21,856 nt of DNA from Nitrososphaerota archaeon (GTDB lineage Archaea; Thermoproteota; Nitrososphaeria; Nitrososphaerales; Gagatemarchaeaceae). The DNA is taken from positions 1-21,856 of the forward strand of contig VBPK01000147.1 of NCBI GenBank assembly GCA_005877225.1. Reading direction: 5' to 3'. A program made the translations under genes and the position numbers. Below, piece by piece: positions 6,988 through 12,985 of the stretch. Within the stretch, counting starts at the first letter, position 1. Every line of letters starts with the position of its first letter. The notes under the pieces are model-generated. The model searched no databases. It was not told the DNA's origin and worked only from the letters and a program-made list of their open reading frames with translations.

Positions 6988-7907
6988 CGGGAACTGTCTG
7001 GAGCTATTCAGAGGTGAACTCAGTCGCGAGGGAGGTGGCTACCGCGGGGAGGGAGCTCGCGGAGTCCCTCTCGGGTGAGCAACTATTCGTCGTGACCGAG
7101 CGGTCGAGGGCTGGCGAGGGAGCTGGGAAGGTCCTCCTGGTCGACGGCGGTGAGGAAGTAGAGGGAGACCCAGACCTGATCGCCGAAGCGCTGGCCCGAG
7201 CAGCGACGAAGAAGCGACCTTCCGCGATTCTCGTGGGGGCGACGCGGACGGGAAGAATCGTTGCGGCCAGGCTGGCTGCAAAGCTGAGGCTGGGATGCCT
7301 GAGTGATGTCTATCGTCTGAGGCTTCAAGGCACCTCGATCGTCGGGGATAGAGACGTCTTCGCAGGGAAGGTTGTCGCTGAGGTAAAGGCAGACCTTCCG
7401 TGCGTGGCGACCGTGAAGGTCGGGACCTATCCCATGATGTCAGAGGGAAGGACGGGCTTGGAGGTCGAAGAAGTCGGGAGCCTCCATCGAGGTGTCCGGC
7501 TCGTGGAGACCCTTGAGAAGCGGGAGTCGACCACCGACCTTCGGGGCGCGTCTGTGATCGTCTCTGCGGGGAGGGGATTCAGGACGAAGGAGGACCTTAG
7601 GCTCGCAGAGGACCTCGCGAAGGCATTAGGGGGTGCTCTCGGCTGTTCGAGACCTCTTTCATCCGACTATGGCTGGCTCCCCGAGGAGCTTCATATCGGC
7701 CTCACCGGCGTCACGGTAAAACCATCCCTCTACTTTGCCCTCGGGATATCGGGGCAGCTTCAACACGTTGCTGGGATAAAGGAGTCTAAAGTGATTGCCG
7801 CTGTCAACACGGACAGGGACGCTCCCATCTTCCAGGTCGCTGACTATGGAATTGTCGGGGACCTATATCAGGTCGTACCCGCCATACTGGAGATACTGAA
7901 GGGTTAG
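6984..7907 (+). CDS. etfA: Electron transfer flavoprotein, alpha subunit (probable CTG start)
   Basis: The FAD-binding C-terminal half is unmistakable: S-A-G-R-G, S-R-P-L-S-S-D-Y-G-W-L-P near residue 230, G-V-T-V-K-P-S-L-Y-F-A-L-G-I-S-G-Q-L-Q-H near 245-265, I-A-A-V-N-T-D near 277, D-A-P-I-F and A-D-Y-G-I-V-G-D. It pairs with ETF-beta to shuttle electrons from acyl-CoA dehydrogenase to a quinone-linked acceptor. The GTG at 7014 gives 297 residues but begins after the first strand. The ten codons before it read T-G-T-V-W-S-Y-S-E, resembling the usual V-W-V-F-A-E opening, and the only nearby start-like codon is CTG at 6984. That CTG overlaps the ETF-beta stop as CTGA, as at the previous junction. 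From 6984 the protein has 307 residues. The start is less certain than for ETF-beta because GGAG also precedes 7014. Confidence 0.87.
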   Translation: MTGTVWSYSEVNSVAREVATAGRELAESLSGEQLFVVTERSRAGEGAGKVLLVDGGEEVEGDPDLIAEALARAATKKRPSAILVGATRTGRIVAARLAAKLRLGCLSDVYRLRLQGTSIVGDRDVFAGKVVAEVKADLPCVATVKVGTYPMMSEGRTGLEVEEVGSLHRGVRLVETLEKRESTTDLRGASVIVSAGRGFRTKEDLRLAEDLAKALGGALGCSRPLSSDYGWLPEELHIGLTGVTVKPSLYFALGISGQLQHVAGIKESKVIAAVNTDRDAPIFQVADYGIVGDLYQVVPAILEILKG

Positions 7908-8193
7908 GTTAGGTTTCAACATGAAGAACCGTGCGTCATCGACAATCTCTAACGGGAGATAGTGCCCGTGAGCCGATGGGGCGTGTCTTCGGCGTTCGCT
8001 TCCTCCTCGCCTACATGCCGATCCGTTCAGTCTGCTCTTCGGATTCCCCGTGACACCCGCCCTCGCGTCTCGTTTGCGATCTTGGTCTCCGGGTTACTCA
8101 TCATTAAATCGGGGCTGATTAGGATATTCGTTCGCTCCCCGGCACGCAGGACCTCGCGCGAGGAACGGGTGAAGGGAGAGGGAGACGAGCGGC
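7908..8193. other. Intergenic stretch without a supported gene
   Basis: About 285 bases separate the convergent ETF-alpha and aldolase genes. Reading frames here are short or have shadow-like composition: a 102-residue plus-strand frame from a GTG at 7962 rich in S, R and P, and minus-strand frames of about 25 codons. A 5-bp inverted repeat ACGGG/CCCGT (7952-7956 and 7965-7969) has no T-run after it. I see no tRNA, repeat array or clear terminator. CATTAAATCGG near 8102-8112 is the only AT-rich spot. Confidence 0.5.
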
Positions 8194-8937
8194 CTAGAGT
8201 CTCCCCACCGACTTCAGAAAGTCTTTCGCCCCCCCCATCAGGTGACGAACGTCAGAGGCGAGCGAGATGAATCTGAATCCCATCGATTCGTCGCGCTTCG
8301 CTTCGTCTGGCGTAAGGGCCATGGTTCCGGGTATCTTGCCGTACTCCTGGCACTTCTTTACGACACTCCGCATCTCCTCGAGGATTCTCGGGTTCGAGCG
8401 GTCGTCCAGAAACCCTAGCGACATCGTCAGGTCCGTCGGCCCTACAAACGCGATGTCAACACCCTTGACCGCGAGGATGGCGTCAATGTTCTCGAGCGCT
8501 TCCTTGGTTTCGACCTGAACAAGGAGTAGCGTTTCTTCGTTGGCTTTTCTCAGGTACTCCGCCGTGCTGAGCCCATAGTCCGCGGCCTTCCTCGGCGCGA
8601 CCCCCCTGACCCCGACGGGGGGGTACTTGCAGTAGCTCACCGCCACCTCGGCATCCTTACGCGTGTTGACGAGAGGGACGACGACTCCGTGAGCCCCCAT
8701 GTCCAGAGCCACCTTGATGAGATACTGGTCGTTCGCTCCGACCCTGACGAGCGGGGAGACCTTCTCCTCGTCCAGGACCTGGATCATGTGGCTAACCGTC
8801 TCCGCGCCCAGTGGGGAGTGTTCCGTATCGAAGACGAGCCAGTCGAAGGGCAGTCCCTGGAGGATGTCGCTCACATCCGGGTTCCCTATCGTGACCCACG
8901 CACCGTACGAGACGCCCCGCGACAGCTTCCTCCTCAG
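8194..8937 (-). CDS. HpcH/HpaI-family aldolase (4-hydroxy-2-oxoacid aldolase-like), non-standard start
   Basis: From the CTG at 8937 the protein has 247 residues, the usual HpaI length. The class II pyruvate-aldolase pattern is clear: F-D-W-L-V-F-D-T-E-H-S-P (histidine near the active site), P-L-V-R-V, G-A-H-G-V-V-V-P, L-V-Q-V-E-T (metal-binding Glu) and F-V-G-P-T-D-L-T-M-S-L-G (metal-binding Asp). It would cleave 4-hydroxy-2-oxo acids to pyruvate plus an aldehyde. The first GTG (8874) would drop the conserved opening L-R-R-K-L-S-R-G-V-S-Y-G-A-W-V-T-I-G-N-P. Between the in-frame stop at 8959-8961 (the oxidoreductase stop) and 8874 there is no ATG, GTG or TTG. CTG at 8937, CTG at 8925 or ACG at 8949 are the candidates; I chose 8937 by protein alignment. 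It follows the EtfD-like gene closely and is probably in its operon. Confidence 0.82.
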   Translation of the reverse strand: MRRKLSRGVSYGAWVTIGNPDVSDILQGLPFDWLVFDTEHSPLGAETVSHMIQVLDEEKVSPLVRVGANDQYLIKVALDMGAHGVVVPLVNTRKDAEVAVSYCKYPPVGVRGVAPRKAADYGLSTAEYLRKANEETLLLVQVETKEALENIDAILAVKGVDIAFVGPTDLTMSLGFLDDRSNPRILEEMRSVVKKCQEYGKIPGTMALTPDEAKRDESMGFRFISLASDVRHLMGGAKDFLKSVGRL

Positions 8938-8958
8938 GCTGCTCTTCGTCCTGTCGCT

Positions 8959-10959
8959 CTACTCCGTGAGTGTCTCCGAGACCACCTCAGCGATGTCCTT
9001 TACGAGAAGCTGGGTGTCTCCCGTGGTCTTCATGGCGTCTTCAAACATCGTGATGCAGAAGGGGCAGGCAACAGAGAGAATGTTAGCTCCCGTTTCTTTC
9101 GCTTCCTCCATCCTGATCACCCCGATCTTCTTCCTTTCGGGAACTTGATACCATACGTTCGCACCTCCACCGCCGCAGCAGAAGCTGTTCAATCCGCTTC
9201 TCCTCATCTCCAGAAGCTCGAGACCTGCGGCCGACTTGAGGACATCTCTCGGTGCATCGAGGACACCGTTCATCCGCCCGAGGTTGCAGGGGTCGTGGTA
9301 CGTAACTCTCTGGTCGAGCCCTCCGACCCTCAGCCTCCCGCTCCGTATCAGCTCGCTGATGAGCTGGGTGTGATGTATCACCTGAAATTCAGCACCAAAC
9401 TCTGGATACTCGTTGAGGAAGGTGTTGAAGCAGTGGGCGCAATGGACGATGACCTTCTTCACCCCCGCCCGCCTTATGCCTTCGATATTCTTGAGGGCGA
9501 GCTCCTGGAATCTTCCCTCTTCCCCCATTCTCCTCACAGGCTCTCCGGTGCATAGTTCATCGTTGCCCAGAATCGCAAAGTTGACTCGCGCCGCCTTCAG
9601 GATCTTCACCATCGCCCTCGCGACGTTTCTGCCTCTCGGGTCGTAGCTCGACTGGCATCCGACCCAGTAGAGGTACTCCGCGCCTGGATTCTGCTTGACT
9701 GTCGGGACACCCATCTCAACCAGCCAGCTCTGCCTCTCTCGCTGGGGTAGCCCGAATGGATTGTTGTTCCTTGCTACGTTCTCCAAGAAGGACCTCTTCT
9801 TCCCGTCAAGCCTGTTCTCGCTGACGAGTGTCCGCCTGTAATCGACGATGTAGTCGACCTGGTCTATGAAGACGGGGCAGGCGGAGACGCACGCGTTGCA
9901 CATCGTGCAGGCCCACAGCTCCGTCTCCCGAATCACTCCCTTCGTGAAGACGTCGACTCCTTCGTTGCCTCGCATGTCTCTTCCCAAGTCTTGGACGACG
10001 ACCCTAGGGGAGAGGTCCCGCCCCGATGCGTAGGCCGGGCAGACCTCCTGGCACCTCCCGCAGTTCGTGCATGCGTCGAGGGCTAGGAGCTGAAGCGGGG
10101 AAAAGTCACTGCTCCGCCTCGCGCTTGGGGGCGCTTCATAGGTCCCCGCTTCGGCCATCTTGGCGAGGCTGAAGGGCGTGTTCAGCTTCCCCATCGGCTT
10201 GACCGGGGCAATCGCCACGTTGAACCCGGAGGTAAAGACGTGGACCAGGTTGGTGTAGGGTGTTACCGCAAGGAGGGCGAAGACCGAGAGCATGTGGGCC
10301 CACCAGAATGCCTGGTAGAAGCCAAAGGGGTCGAGCCGCAGCGCGGCGGATAGCAGCATCGAAATCGCGTCGCCCGCGGGAGAGAAGATTGCCCACTGCG
10401 AGGGGACGAAGACGAACCTTACCGCCTCGACTATGAATCCCGAAAGACCTATCCACAGGAGCATCCCGAGCACCAGACTGTCCCTCCACCCCGTCTCCAG
10501 CTTCGCGAGACGCTTTACATACCTCCTGTATGCGGCGATCGCTAACCCCACCACATATGCCATCCCGAACGCGTCGCCGAGGAATTCCAACAAGATGTAG
10601 AAGTTTCCCTGGAGGTAACTCGCGGAGGTGAAGAGGGGGAGGACATCGGTCTGGAAAAAGATAAGGGTTGTATACGCGAGGAGCATCAGAAAACCGTAGA
10701 ATAGGGCGCCGTGCATCCCCCCGCCAGACGGCTCCGCGAGGACCCTCCCCTGCCCCAGTCCAAACTTGAAAAACCGGCTAGCCTTCGCGCCGAAATCATC
10801 CGAGACAAGTCCAAAGAACTCGCGAAGGCCGATTCGATAGCCCTTCAAGTGTCTGTAAAGTCCGTACAGCATCACGGAGCCGCTGATGAAGAAGACGACG
10901 TACATCGCCGTGTACGCGTACGGGGGCATCAGGAACTCTCGAAATGGCATCGTCGTCAT
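8959..10959 (-). CDS. EtfD/HdrD-like membrane Fe-S oxidoreductase (ETF:menaquinone oxidoreductase type)
   Basis: The 666-residue protein starts with a NarI-like membrane domain (about residues 14-250, five or more helices). Histidines at 83, 222 and 240 are placed to hold b-type heme. A ferredoxin-like region follows, with C297-x2-C300-x2-C303-x3-C307-P and C351-x2-C354-x2-C357-x3-C361-P. The C-terminus has two CCG-type segments: L-C-T-G-E-P-V-R-R with H-C-A-H-C-F, and H-D-P-C-N-L with F-C-C-G-G-G-G. This order is that of the membrane proteins proposed to move electrons from ETF to menaquinone (DUF224/EMO, mycobacterial EtfD) and is related to heterodisulfide reductase HdrD. The nearby ETF operon and MenA-like gene support the ETF:quinone role over an HdrDE role. 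A minus-strand GTTAAAG box about 32 bp upstream fits the ATG at 10959. Confidence 0.82.
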   Translation of the reverse strand: MTTMPFREFLMPPYAYTAMYVVFFISGSVMLYGLYRHLKGYRIGLREFFGLVSDDFGAKASRFFKFGLGQGRVLAEPSGGGMHGALFYGFLMLLAYTTLIFFQTDVLPLFTSASYLQGNFYILLEFLGDAFGMAYVVGLAIAAYRRYVKRLAKLETGWRDSLVLGMLLWIGLSGFIVEAVRFVFVPSQWAIFSPAGDAISMLLSAALRLDPFGFYQAFWWAHMLSVFALLAVTPYTNLVHVFTSGFNVAIAPVKPMGKLNTPFSLAKMAEAGTYEAPPSARRSSDFSPLQLLALDACTNCGRCQEVCPAYASGRDLSPRVVVQDLGRDMRGNEGVDVFTKGVIRETELWACTMCNACVSACPVFIDQVDYIVDYRRTLVSENRLDGKKRSFLENVARNNNPFGLPQRERQSWLVEMGVPTVKQNPGAEYLYWVGCQSSYDPRGRNVARAMVKILKAARVNFAILGNDELCTGEPVRRMGEEGRFQELALKNIEGIRRAGVKKVIVHCAHCFNTFLNEYPEFGAEFQVIHHTQLISELIRSGRLRVGGLDQRVTYHDPCNLGRMNGVLDAPRDVLKSAAGLELLEMRRSGLNSFCCGGGGANVWYQVPERKKIGVIRMEEAKETGANILSVACPFCITMFEDAMKTTGDTQLLVKDIAEVVSETLTE

Positions 10960-10987
10960 CTACCGAGCGAGCACAATCGGGGACAGC

Positions 10988-10996
10988 CTTTAACAC
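10988..10996 (-). promoter_or_regulatory. TATA-like box for the EtfD-like gene (readable both ways)
   Basis: The minus strand reads TGTTAAAGG, centred about 32 bp before the ATG at 10959. Read on the plus strand it is CCTTTAACA, whose predicted transcription start (about 11013-11018) coincides with the outer arm of the inverted repeats at 11014-11100. Confidence 0.4.
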
Positions 10997-11091
10997 TTTT
11001 CCGTTGCTAAAGACTCTTCATTGGTCCTGAGTAGGCTGCGGCCTCTTATTCTGAGAATCCTCCCGAGGTCATCTTGGGTCGCAGTTCTCAC
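10990..11091 (-). pseudogene. Possible GNAT acetyltransferase N-terminal remnant
   Basis: A GTG-started minus-strand frame of 33 codons begins V-R-T-A-T-Q-D-D-L-G-R-I-L-R-I and stops at 10990. This resembles the first strand and helix of GNAT N-acetyltransferases (R-x-A-T-x-x-D-L-x-x-I-L-x-I). Nothing of the remaining 110 or so residues of a GNAT domain follows, because the EtfD-like gene starts 30 bases on. If the likeness is real it is a remnant left by deletion. It competes with the structured-RNA reading of the same bases, and either may be chance. Confidence 0.2.
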
Positions 11092-11126
11092 TTGGAAGAG
11101 CGGATAGCCGAGTCCGCGTCTTTTCC
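11012..11126 (+). ncRNA. Candidate structured RNA (nested helices plus 3' hairpin)
   Basis: Three nested pairings share one axis: CTCTTC 11014-11019 with GAAGAG 11095-11100, TGAG 11028-11031 with CTCA 11087-11090, and CTGCGGCC 11036-11043 with GGTCGCAG 11077-11084 (one G-U). Small hairpins lie inside (ATTC/GAAT at 11048-11058). A further hairpin, GCGGA 11100-11104 with TCCGC 11113-11117, is followed by GTCTTTTCC. A plus-strand TATA-like CTTTAACA at 10988-10995 would start transcription near 11015. I do not recognise an RNA family, and the same bases can be read as a GNAT-like fragment on the other strand. Confidence 0.22.
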
Positions 11127-11136
11127 ATCGAACAAA

Positions 11137-11146
11137 CGTTTTAAAC
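11137..11146 (+). promoter_or_regulatory. TATA-like box for the small membrane protein gene
   Basis: CGTTTTAAAC, a strong AT island, is centred about 35 bp before the TTG at 11178, giving a leader of only several bases. Confidence 0.45.
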
Positions 11147-11177
11147 GTGGACGCATCGCAGCCTGTTACCAAATTCC

Positions 11178-11522
11178 TTGGTGAGAAGAGAGACCTCTGC
11201 CCCCGAACCTTCTGGCAAAGATCGTCGCGGCCTCGGTGCAAGCAGTGCGTCCGCGTTTAACAAGCTGTATTGGACGCGCATCTCTCTCGGGGTTTTCGCG
11301 GCCTTCGCAGCAGAGGGAGTCTTTCGCATCGTGGGAGGTGACTACACGGACGGGATACTCGTCGGTGTCCTCGTATACTTTGCATCGTACTATCTGGCCC
11401 GATATACTTGGTTCAGGAACGTCGAGCCAGAGAAGGTATCGAAGGTCTACAGCACAGGGATTGGGGGATACGTCATGTTATTCCTCTTCGTCTGGATACT
11501 TCTCTTCACGCTTGGGGTTTAG
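11178..11522 (+). CDS. Small three-helix membrane protein of unknown function
   Basis: I do not recognise this 114-residue protein. A basic, flexible N-terminus (about residues 1-28, ending in A-F-N-K-L-Y-W-T-R) leads into three hydrophobic segments near 33-52, 59-78 and 94-113. The loop R-N-V-E-P-E-K-V-S-K-V-Y lies between the second and third. The layout resembles small three-TM archaeal proteins conserved near translation or insertion machinery (EMC6-like proteins share this topology), but I see no diagnostic motif. A well-placed TATA box and coherent hydrophobic pattern support a real gene. The start is TTG at 11178; GTG at 11181 is equally possible. Its last 17 bases overlap the end of the convergent 109-residue gene. 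Confidence 0.65.
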   Translation: MVRRETSAPEPSGKDRRGLGASSASAFNKLYWTRISLGVFAAFAAEGVFRIVGGDYTDGILVGVLVYFASYYLARYTWFRNVEPEKVSKVYSTGIGGYVMLFLFVWILLFTLGV

Positions 11523-11835
11523 CCGGCTTCGTCAGCTTACCATACTTCACGAGAGTCTCCGAGTAACCCTTGTCGAAATCATCGAGCATCTCACTCTTCA
11601 GAATCTGATGCGCCGCTCTGACCGCCCTTTCTTCGTCCCATGAGGGCAAGCTCCCTTCTTTTTTCTTTGTCATGCTTATTATGATCCCATTCACCGCCGC
11701 GAGCGACCCCCTCATCCTCTCAGTCCTAACGCTCGCGGACATGGAGGTCACCTTCTTCTTGGCGGCCTCGAATTCCGAATTCACGATCAGCTGCATGACC
11801 TCAGCTATGTCCGTGCTCTTGCTCCCTGTCTTCAA
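11506..11835 (-). CDS. Small helical protein of unknown function
   Basis: I do not recognise this 109-residue protein. It is predicted mostly helical and soluble. The central region R-G-S-L-A-A-V-N-G-I-I-I-S-M-T-K-K-K is the kind of block that is conserved, and D-E-E-R-A-V-R-A-A-H-Q-I-L and a lysine-rich end follow. Composition and a GGGAG just before the TTG start (11835) suggest a true gene. It lies 61 bases downstream of the recombinase gene on the same strand, so they may be co-transcribed. A nucleic-acid-related role is only a guess from that position. Confidence 0.6.
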   Translation of the reverse strand: MKTGSKSTDIAEVMQLIVNSEFEAAKKKVTSMSASVRTERMRGSLAAVNGIIISMTKKKEGSLPSWDEERAVRAAHQILKSEMLDDFDKGYSETLVKYGKLTKPAKPQA

Positions 11836-11896
11836 CGCTCCCTGTTCTACCGAGAGGCAACACCCTTACCATTCACGCGCGACACGATCCTCTCTC

Positions 11897-12655
11897 CTAG
11901 CTGAATCCACGTTCGCTAATAACGCCTTCGGCAACTAAACCCCCACCCCAGCCTGCTAGTGAGGCTAGAATCCTACCTCCTCCTCTACTTCCTCCCTCCC
12001 TCGTGAGATGAATCGATCTGTGCACCATCTGGCTGAGCGTTTCTCCACCGATATGAGCTTCTCGGCTGCCGGCAGGGGTGCGGAAAGAGGTCACCCTGTT
12101 AGTCAGGAGGACAGCCCTTCCCATGAGGAAGGCGTCCCTAGCTAGCCCGCTTAGGTAGACGCTGAGGAGGCCTTGACGACGCGTGAGATTCTTGCTTCCC
12201 GGATACTCGACAGAAAAGTTCTTCGTCACTGTGTCTACGACTATCATTCGACAACCCGCCAGCTCCGCCTTCGTGTGTACGAGTTTGGACGCCTCGATTT
12301 GAGAGGAGGCATCGGCGGCCCTCATCCTGTAAACTTTTCGAAGTAGCTCGCGGCCGTCCAACCCTTTCGCCCGCGCAATCGCGTCCATCCTCTCGGGTCT
12401 GAAGGTGCCTTCGGTATCGATGTAGAGGACGCTCGAGTCGCGGGCGGCGCACGAGAGAGCAGCCTGCATAGCGAGCTGGGTCTTCCCCGTGTTGCTCTCG
12501 CCATAGACCTCGACGAGTTCACCGCCTCTATAACCCCCCTGGAGGAGGGAGTCGATTGCGGCAGAGCCCGAGGAGATTACGGGAGATCCCCTTGAGAGCT
12601 CGACCGCCTCCCCGAGTGTGATCGTTCTTCCCCCGCGTTCCGAGGAGGCGCTCAA
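11897..12655 (-). CDS. RadB/RadA-like recombinase paralogue
   Basis: From the TTG at 12655 the protein has 252 residues: a RecA/Rad51 ATPase core without the N-terminal helix-hairpin-helix domain of RadA, which is the RadB layout. Walker A is G-E-S-N-T-G-K-T-Q (about 52-60), and Y-I-D-T-E-G-T-F-R-P-E-R follows near 85-96. Walker B is M-I-V-V-D-T near 145, and L-L-T-N-R-V-T with I-G-G-E-T-L-S-Q near 200-225 covers the L2 and core end. RadB proteins bind ATP and DNA and assist RadA-mediated recombination. The open frame extends about 240 codons upstream of 12655, but that stretch is antisense to the Sm-like and AdoMet synthetase genes and is not coding. The gene is divergent from the Sm-like gene, sharing one AT-rich promoter core. 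Confidence 0.75.
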   Translation of the reverse strand: MSASSERGGRTITLGEAVELSRGSPVISSGSAAIDSLLQGGYRGGELVEVYGESNTGKTQLAMQAALSCAARDSSVLYIDTEGTFRPERMDAIARAKGLDGRELLRKVYRMRAADASSQIEASKLVHTKAELAGCRMIVVDTVTKNFSVEYPGSKNLTRRQGLLSVYLSGLARDAFLMGRAVLLTNRVTSFRTPAGSREAHIGGETLSQMVHRSIHLTREGGSRGGGRILASLAGWGGGLVAEGVISERGFS

Positions 12656-12683
12656 GACTCGTGGGGTCGCGCATCCGCCAGAT

Positions 12684-12694
12684 AGCTTTTTAAC
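12684..12694. promoter_or_regulatory. Shared divergent TATA element (RadB-like / Sm-like)
   Basis: AGCTTTTTAAC reads as TTTTTAA on the plus strand and GTTAAAAAG on the minus strand. It lies about 20 bp before the TTG at 12710 and about 35 bp before the TTG at 12655, and is the only AT-rich core between the two genes. Confidence 0.45.
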
Positions 12695-12709
12695 TCCGAG
12701 AGGGCCCCC

Positions 12710-12976
12710 TTGCAAAAGTCCGACGTGACTTCGACGCCAGCTCCGCAGCCCAAGAGACCGCTGACAGTTTTGCAGAAGGCAACAAACAAGGTCGTATCCG
12801 TCAGACTGAAGAGCGAGATTGAGTACAGGGGAAAGATGTCGAACGTCGACCCCTACATGAACGTCATTCTTGTCGATGCTGAGGAGTCGGAGAACGGGGC
12901 TCCAAAGGCAAACTACGGGAAGGTCGTCATAAGGGGAAATAACGTCCTCTACATCAGGATCGAAGACAGACTCTAG
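12710..12976 (+). CDS. Sm-like (LSm) archaeal RNA-binding protein
   Basis: The 88-residue protein has an N-terminal tail of about 15 residues followed by a complete Sm fold. Sm1 runs V-S-V-R-L-K-S-E-I-E-Y-R-G-K-M-S with D-P-Y-M-N-V-I-L, and Sm2 is Y-G-K-V-V-I-R-G-N-N-V-L-Y-I. The D-x-x-M-N and R-G-N-N residues form the uridine-binding pocket in family members. Archaeal Sm proteins assemble into heptameric rings that bind U-rich RNA. The start is TTG at 12710, or GTG at 12725 with a shorter tail. The stop overlaps the Shine-Dalgarno sequence of the next gene, so the pair forms one operon. Confidence 0.88.
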   Translation: MQKSDVTSTPAPQPKRPLTVLQKATNKVVSVRLKSEIEYRGKMSNVDPYMNVILVDAEESENGAPKANYGKVVIRGNNVLYIRIEDRL

Positions 12977-12981
12977 GAGGT
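12975..12981 (+). promoter_or_regulatory. Shine-Dalgarno sequence for AdoMet synthetase
   Basis: AGGAGGT stands four bases before the TTG at 12986, overlapping the Sm-like stop codon. It is a full-strength site, showing that internal operon genes here use Shine-Dalgarno initiation while operon heads look leaderless. Confidence 0.65.
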
Positions 12982-12985
12982 CCCC

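Noticed and set aside
7952..7969. Inverted repeat ACGGG/CCCGT after the ETF operon as a terminator
   Set aside because: The stem is only 5 bp and no T-rich tract follows; archaeal terminators depend mainly on T-runs.
7962..8270. 102-residue plus-strand frame in the gap after ETF-alpha
   Set aside because: Composition is shadow-like, there is no homology I can see, and its 3' third overlaps the aldolase gene antisense. Short neighbouring frames of 23-25 codons also lack support.
8689..9555. 288-codon plus-strand frame opposite the aldolase and EtfD-like genes
   Set aside because: It lies antisense to two well-supported genes and shows no family motif; proline/histidine-rich shadow composition.
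8959..10959. Calling the large Fe-S protein heterodisulfide reductase HdrD
   Set aside because: It has an N-terminal NarI-like heme domain in the same chain and lies near an ETF operon, matching the EtfD/EMO layout better than HdrD, which has a separate HdrE.
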